The notes beneath the pieces are model-generated. The model worked only from the letters and a program-made list of their open reading frames with translations, ran no database searches and was not told where the DNA came from. The position numbers were made by a program, and so were the translations under genes. From contig JAQGJA010000155.1 in NCBI GenBank assembly GCA_028290805.1, forward strand, positions 1-8,619: 8,619 nucleotides of DNA, in the 5' to 3' direction. Within the stretch, counting starts at the first letter, position 1; the number at the start of each line of letters is the position of its first letter. This DNA comes from Alphaproteobacteria bacterium. Its GTDB lineage: Bacteria; Pseudomonadota; Alphaproteobacteria; Micavibrionales; SZUA-601. Below are positions 4,877-8,619 of the stretch, piece by piece.

Positions 4877-5344
4877 ATGACCGCCTTTCTGCAGAAACTG
4901 TATTTTATCTATGGCCGGATCGGCCGGATGGATTTTGTCGTGCTGATCTTTGCCGGGGTCGTCCTGCCGGGGCTGGTTTGCGCAATGCTGGTAAAATCCA
5001 GCACGATCATGGAGCGGTCGGCGACGGGTGAGCTGGTCAATTTCCAGCCGGGGCAGTTTCTGTTGCTGCTGGCCTTTTGCTGTTTGTGCGTGACCCATAT
5101 GATCTGGGCGCATACGGCGATTACGACGAAACGCCTGCATGATCTGGGGTTTTCCGGTTGGTGGCAGGCCTTGTATTATATCCCCGTGCTAGACCTTTTT
5201 GCCTTGCCGGCCATCATGCTTGCGTTGATTTTTATGCCAGGCAAGCAAGAGGCGAATAAATACGGTGAGGCCCCGCCGCGTCCCAATTTGCGCAGCGCGA
5301 CGGGCGGCGGCAATCCTGCAAGGCAAGAGCCGCCTAAAGGCTGA
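4877..5344 (+). CDS. DUF805 family inner-membrane protein
   Basis: This 155-residue multi-pass membrane protein of unknown biochemical function has the hallmarks of DUF805: GRIGRMDF (13-20), TTKRLHDLGFSGWW (83-96) and NKYGEAPP (127-134). Hydrophobic segments lie at about 21-39, 60-80 and 98-120. The polar tail after residue 121 is Pro/Gly-rich. The frame is open further upstream to a TTG at 4841, but ATG at 4877 places the family's opening YGRIGR at the usual distance. No good ribosome site precedes either start. It may be read from the tRNA-Leu promoter, since no terminator is visible between the two. The function is not known from sequence. Confidence 0.85.
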   Translation: MTAFLQKLYFIYGRIGRMDFVVLIFAGVVLPGLVCAMLVKSSTIMERSATGELVNFQPGQFLLLLAFCCLCVTHMIWAHTAITTKRLHDLGFSGWWQALYYIPVLDLFALPAIMLALIFMPGKQEANKYGEAPPRPNLRSATGGGNPARQEPPKG

Positions 5345-5359
5345 TTGCTGCAATGCCGC

Positions 5360-5389
5360 GTGACCTTGGGTCTTTTTTCAGCCTAGTAT
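5360..5389 (+). promoter_or_regulatory. Candidate promoter for maeB
   Basis: GTGACC (5360-5365) and TAGTAT (5384-5389), each four of six to the sigma-70 consensus, are separated by 18 bases. Transcription would start near 5396, about 32 bases before the maeB ATG. It overlaps the weak terminator-like structure, so it could also be a chance match. Confidence 0.3.
5362..5378 (+). terminator. Weak terminator-like hairpin after the DUF805 gene
   Basis: GACC (5362-5365) and GGTC (5369-5372) form a short 4-bp stem with a TTG loop, followed at once by six T residues (5373-5378). A longer outer arm AGGCTGA (5338-5344, including the stop codon) can pair with TCAGCCT (5378-5384), enclosing this and a second small hairpin ATTG/CAAT. 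The stem is short, so this is a tentative call. Confidence 0.35.
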
Positions 5390-5427
5390 CGATCCATCAC
5401 GCGATTGCTGGAAAAGGATGCTGAAAA

Positions 5428-7767
5428 ATGACCGATAAACCGCGCCCCGATAATTTCAGGCCAGATAATTTCAGGCAGGAAGCGCTGGATTACCACCAGT
5501 ATCCCATTCCCGGCAAGCTGACCATCGTTCCGACCAAGGATATGGCGACCCAGCGCGACCTGGCTTTGGCCTATTCCCCCGGCGTGGCCGTTCCCTGTGA
5601 AGAGATCGCCGCCAACCCGGACAAGGTTTTCGATTACACGGCGCGCGGCAACCTGATCGCCGTTATTTCAAACGGCACCGCCGTGCTGGGCCTGGGCAAT
5701 ATCGGGGCGCTGGCGTCCAAGCCGGTGATGGAGGGCAAGGCGGTATTGTTCAAGAAATTCGCCGGGATCGATTCCATCGACCTGGAAATCACGCCCACCA
5801 ATGTGGATGAAGTCGTGGCCGTTATCTCGGCACTGGAACCCAGTTTCGGCGGGATCAACCTGGAGGATTTCAAGGCGCCGGAATGTTTTGAGATCGAGCG
5901 CAGATTGAAAGCGAAAATGAGCATCCCCGTTTTCCATGACGACCAGCACGGCACGGCGATCGTCGTGGCCGCGGCGATGCTGAACTGGGCAAAGGTGACG
6001 CAGCGTGATTTATCGGATGTGGCGATTGTCGCCTCGGGCGCGGGTGCGGCCTCATTAGCCTGTCTGGATATGCTGTGCACGATCGGGGTGAAAAAAGAAA
6101 ATATCCTGGTGACCGATAAAGAGGGCGTGGTCTATACCGGCCGGAACGAAGGCATGGATGAATATAAAGCGCGCTATGCCGCCCAAACATCTGCACGTAA
6201 TTTAAGCGATGCGATGGCGACAGGTCCCGATGTGTTTTTGGGCCTGTCTGCAGCGGGGGTATTAAAGCCCGAGATGCTGCACAGGATGAAAGACAAACCA
6301 CTGATCCTGGCGCTGGCAAATCCGGTGCCGGAAATCATGCCCGACCTTGTGACGGCAGTGCGTCCCGATGCGATGATTGCGACGGGACGTTCGGATTTTC
6401 CCAACCAGGTGAATAATGTCTTGTGTTTCCCCTTTATTTTCCGTGGCGCACTGGATGCCGGGGCCACTGAAATCAACGAGCAGATGAAAAAAGCCTGCGC
6501 CATGGCCCTGGCGGAACTGGCGCGGCAGGAAACGACGGATCTTGTGTCTGAAGCCTATGGCAACAAGACATTGGTGTTCGGGCCGGATTATTTAATTCCC
6601 AAACCCTTCGATCCGCGCCTGATGGTACTGGTGCCGATGGCGGTGGCGAAAGCGGCGATGGAATCTGGCGTGGCGAAACGCCCGATTGCCGATTGGAAAT
6701 CCTATGAACAACGTTTAAGCGCATTCACCAATCGCACGTCACTGGTCATGCGCCCCGTCATCGAAATGGCGCAGCAGCGTTTGAAAAAAGTCATCTATGC
6801 CGAGGGCGAAGAATATAACGTGCTCCATGCCGCGCAAACCATCGTCGACGACCGCCTGGCCATGCCGATACTGGTCGGACGGCGCAGCGTGGTGCATAGC
6901 CGTATCGCGAAACTGACCTTGCGTTTGGAAGAAGGGCGCGATTATTTACTGGTCGATCCCGAAAGCGACGAACGCTATCACGATTATTCGCACAGCTATC
7001 ATGAGATTATGGCGCGCTGCGGCGTGACCCCGGCCGATGCGCGCAAGATCATGCATACTAATACCACCGTGATCGGTTCCATGCTGTTGCACAAAGGCGA
7101 AGGCGATGCGCTGATCTGCGGCGTGGTCGGGAAATACCATTTCCATCTGCAACATGTGCGCGACATTATCGGCCTGCGCCCAGGCATTACAATGCCGGCG
7201 GCCATGGTCATGCTGATGCTGCCCAATGGGAATTATTTTATCTGCGACACGCATGTGAATGCTTCGCCCAACGCTCAGAACATTGCCGAGATGACGGTGC
7301 TGGCCGCGGAACAAGTACGCCGTTTCGGCACCGAACCGAAAATCGCGCTGCTCAGCCATTCCAATTTCGGCTCGCACCAGAATGAATCGGCGACCAAGAT
7401 GCGCGATGCTTTGGCGATATTGCGCCGCCTCGCCCCGGATTTGGAAGTCGATGGCGAAATGCACGGAGATGCGGCAATCAATCCCGAAATACGCGACATT
7501 ATTTTCCCGGGTGCAAAACTGCGCGGCTCGGCCAATTTGCTGGTCATGCCCTGCCTGGATTCAGCCAATATCGCCTTTAATTTACTCAAAACCATCGAAG
7601 AGGGCGTATCAGTCGGGCCCATGTTATTGGGCATGAAAAAACCGGTGCATATCGTGACACCATCCATTCGCCCCCGCGGGCTGGTGGATATCACGGCACA
7701 TGCTGCGGCAACGGCAGAAGAACGGCGGCTGGGCAAGATGGATGATGGGTTGCCGCATGGGGTGTAA
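5428..7767 (+). CDS. maeB: NADP-dependent malic enzyme with phosphotransacetylase-like domain
   Basis: This 779-residue cytoplasmic enzyme decarboxylates malate to pyruvate with reduction of NADP, linking the TCA cycle to pyruvate and NADPH supply. The malic enzyme part (about 20-430) shows AYSPGVAVPCEEI (48-60), GNIGALASKPVMEGKAVLF (90-108), metal and substrate residues in LEDFKAPECFEIE (145-157) and FHDDQHGTAI (169-178), and the dinucleotide-binding GAGAAS (204-209). ALANPVPEI follows later in the Rossmann part. The C-terminal part (about 440-765) resembles phosphate acetyltransferase, seen in NYFICDTHVNASPNAQNIAEM, SNFGSHQNES and EVDGEMHGDAAIN. In MaeB relatives it is regulatory and senses acetyl-CoA rather than acting as a transacetylase. 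Length is normal. AAGGA (5414-5418) lies 9 bases before the ATG. Residues 7-16 repeat RPDNF. The histidine phosphatase starts 6 bases after the stop. Confidence 0.95.
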   Translation: MTDKPRPDNFRPDNFRQEALDYHQYPIPGKLTIVPTKDMATQRDLALAYSPGVAVPCEEIAANPDKVFDYTARGNLIAVISNGTAVLGLGNIGALASKPVMEGKAVLFKKFAGIDSIDLEITPTNVDEVVAVISALEPSFGGINLEDFKAPECFEIERRLKAKMSIPVFHDDQHGTAIVVAAAMLNWAKVTQRDLSDVAIVASGAGAASLACLDMLCTIGVKKENILVTDKEGVVYTGRNEGMDEYKARYAAQTSARNLSDAMATGPDVFLGLSAAGVLKPEMLHRMKDKPLILALANPVPEIMPDLVTAVRPDAMIATGRSDFPNQVNNVLCFPFIFRGALDAGATEINEQMKKACAMALAELARQETTDLVSEAYGNKTLVFGPDYLIPKPFDPRLMVLVPMAVAKAAMESGVAKRPIADWKSYEQRLSAFTNRTSLVMRPVIEMAQQRLKKVIYAEGEEYNVLHAAQTIVDDRLAMPILVGRRSVVHSRIAKLTLRLEEGRDYLLVDPESDERYHDYSHSYHEIMARCGVTPADARKIMHTNTTVIGSMLLHKGEGDALICGVVGKYHFHLQHVRDIIGLRPGITMPAAMVMLMLPNGNYFICDTHVNASPNAQNIAEMTVLAAEQVRRFGTEPKIALLSHSNFGSHQNESATKMRDALAILRRLAPDLEVDGEMHGDAAINPEIRDIIFPGAKLRGSANLLVMPCLDSANIAFNLLKTIEEGVSVGPMLLGMKKPVHIVTPSIRPRGLVDITAHAAATAEERRLGKMDDGLPHGV
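5446..5475 (+). repeat. 15-bp tandem duplication at the maeB N-terminus
   Basis: Two consecutive units CC(C/A)GATAATTTCAGG (5446-5460 and 5461-5475) differ at a single third-codon position and encode PDNFR twice. The duplicated stretch precedes the conserved malic enzyme core and should not disturb it. It is a likely slippage product. Confidence 0.85.
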
Positions 7768-7773
7768 CAACGA

Positions 7774-8538
7774 ATGACCATCCTCCTTGTCCGCCATGCC
7801 GAATCCGAAGGGAATGTCGATCATAAAATCTTCCTGGACAAAGCGGATCACGCCTTGCATCTTTCGCCAAAGGGCGAGGAACAGGCGCGCGCCCTTGGCC
7901 TGTTCCTGAAGGACTATTACGCCGCCAATCCGCCAAAGAAAAATATCCGCCTGTGGTGCAGCCCGTACCAGCGCACGCTGTCGACATTAAAAGGCATGCG
8001 CGAGACGATGGGGGAATGGGTCTGGAATAAATGCGGGCGCGGGCGCGATGTTCATTTCGATGACCGGTTGCGCGAAAGGCATTGGGGATTTCACCAGCCC
8101 CACGAATACCAGCCGGGTGGTTCTGTGGAAAAGCAAAATCCGCATTTGTTCAAGCATTTCCGCACCACGCGCGATACGCCGATGGGGCGCTATTTCGCCC
8201 AGCCCTTTGGCGGGGAAAGCGCGGCCGATACCGTCTCGCGCCTGCACAGTTTTTTTCACGACCTGCATTTCGATATCCAGCGCGGCGTTACGGATCATAT
8301 TATCGTAACGCATGCATTGACGATGATGGCTTTCGTCTATGGTTTCACCAAACTGCACCCGCAATTTTTCGACGATGAAGTCCTGGCCGATAATACCGGC
8401 GTGCGCCTGCTGGATATCGATCCCGAAACCGGGCGCTATGCCGATTACGGGTATATTTATAATCCCTCGACTAACGTATACCTGACGCAAAAACCGGCCC
8501 GGCCGGTACAGCGCGATCTGGAATCACTCTGGCGCTAA
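7774..8538 (+). CDS. Histidine phosphatase superfamily protein (phosphoglycerate mutase-like)
   Basis: This 254-residue cytoplasmic protein of the branch-1 histidine phosphatase family probably removes or moves a phosphate from a small metabolite or protein; the substrate cannot be told from sequence. The family signature is present: LVRHAESEGN with the nucleophile His8, SPYQRTLSTL (63-72) with the conserved Arg, the acid-donor region RLRERHWGF (98-106) and THAL with the second His180. GGES (146-149) is the usual conserved turn. It is longer than simple SixA or CobC types and lacks signal or membrane segments. It starts 6 bases after the maeB stop with no strong ribosome site, so the two genes are probably co-transcribed and translationally coupled. 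True 2,3-bisphosphoglycerate-dependent mutase is less likely because the usual mutase loop sequence is not seen. Confidence 0.88.
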   Translation: MTILLVRHAESEGNVDHKIFLDKADHALHLSPKGEEQARALGLFLKDYYAANPPKKNIRLWCSPYQRTLSTLKGMRETMGEWVWNKCGRGRDVHFDDRLRERHWGFHQPHEYQPGGSVEKQNPHLFKHFRTTRDTPMGRYFAQPFGGESAADTVSRLHSFFHDLHFDIQRGVTDHIIVTHALTMMAFVYGFTKLHPQFFDDEVLADNTGVRLLDIDPETGRYADYGYIYNPSTNVYLTQKPARPVQRDLESLWR

Positions 8539-8619
8539 GGCTGTAAGGGGAACGTCTTTCGTTGAGGGGACGTAGCGTCGAAGGCCTTTCGCGGCACTGT
8601 GTTTTAAAAAGGATTGCGG

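Noticed and set aside
6946..7464. 172-codon open frame on the minus strand across the maeB C-terminal domain
   Set aside because: It is a shadow of a well-conserved coding sequence with no ribosome site or family signal. The other reverse frames in maeB are alike.
8539..8619. Terminator or gene start after the histidine phosphatase
   Set aside because: Only two 4-bp hairpins (AACG/CGTT and GACG/CGTC) without a T run are present. AAAAAGGA near the end resembles a ribosome site, but no start codon follows inside the window.
1..8619. CRISPR array, insertion sequence or attachment site
   Set aside because: No regularly spaced direct repeats, transposase or integrase frames were found, and tRNA-Leu has no second copy of its 3' end in the window.

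Overview
This window looks like chromosomal DNA of an alphaproteobacterium of moderate GC. The basis is the hpf-ptsN pair, a two-domain NADP-malic enzyme, LipB and a CCA-encoding tRNA-Leu(GAG) of the alphaproteobacterial pattern. No ribosomal RNA or other strong taxonomic marker is present, so nothing finer is claimed; a lineage that carries a Dot/Icm-like (type IVB) secretion system fits best.

Region 1 (1-2134, minus strand) is the edge of a type IVB secretion or conjugation cluster. In transcription order it holds a 322-residue polytopic protein, a 160-residue protein, a 144-residue protein and, after a 177-base gap, the first codons of a fourth gene cut by the window edge. The first three are built from one two-helix membrane unit, present about three times in the first protein and once in each of the others. 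The small ones resemble the IcmD/DotP and IcmC/DotE type of inner-membrane subunit. A well-formed promoter sits immediately upstream of the first gene, and the three genes are packed tightly (9-base gap, then a 10-base overlap).

Region 2 (2135-4010, plus strand) begins with a divergent promoter region and a perfect 14-bp tandem repeat. It then runs hpf (long-form ribosome hibernation factor), a hairpin and separate promoter, ptsN (nitrogen PTS enzyme IIA) and an unrecognised 166-residue charged protein with an in-frame KPKD/KPRD repeat. The usual upstream partner of hpf-ptsN, rpoN, is absent; the secretion cluster lies there instead.

Region 3 (4021-8538) is housekeeping. It holds lipB (minus, convergent with region 2), tRNA-Leu(GAG), a DUF805 membrane protein, maeB (malic enzyme fused to a phosphotransacetylase-like domain) and a histidine phosphatase that probably shares the maeB transcript. 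The last 81 bases hold no recognisable gene.

The most interesting part is region 1, a compact family of repeat-unit membrane proteins apparently made by duplication and fusion. The 166-residue gene after ptsN, of unknown function and unlike its neighbours in composition, is the second point of interest.
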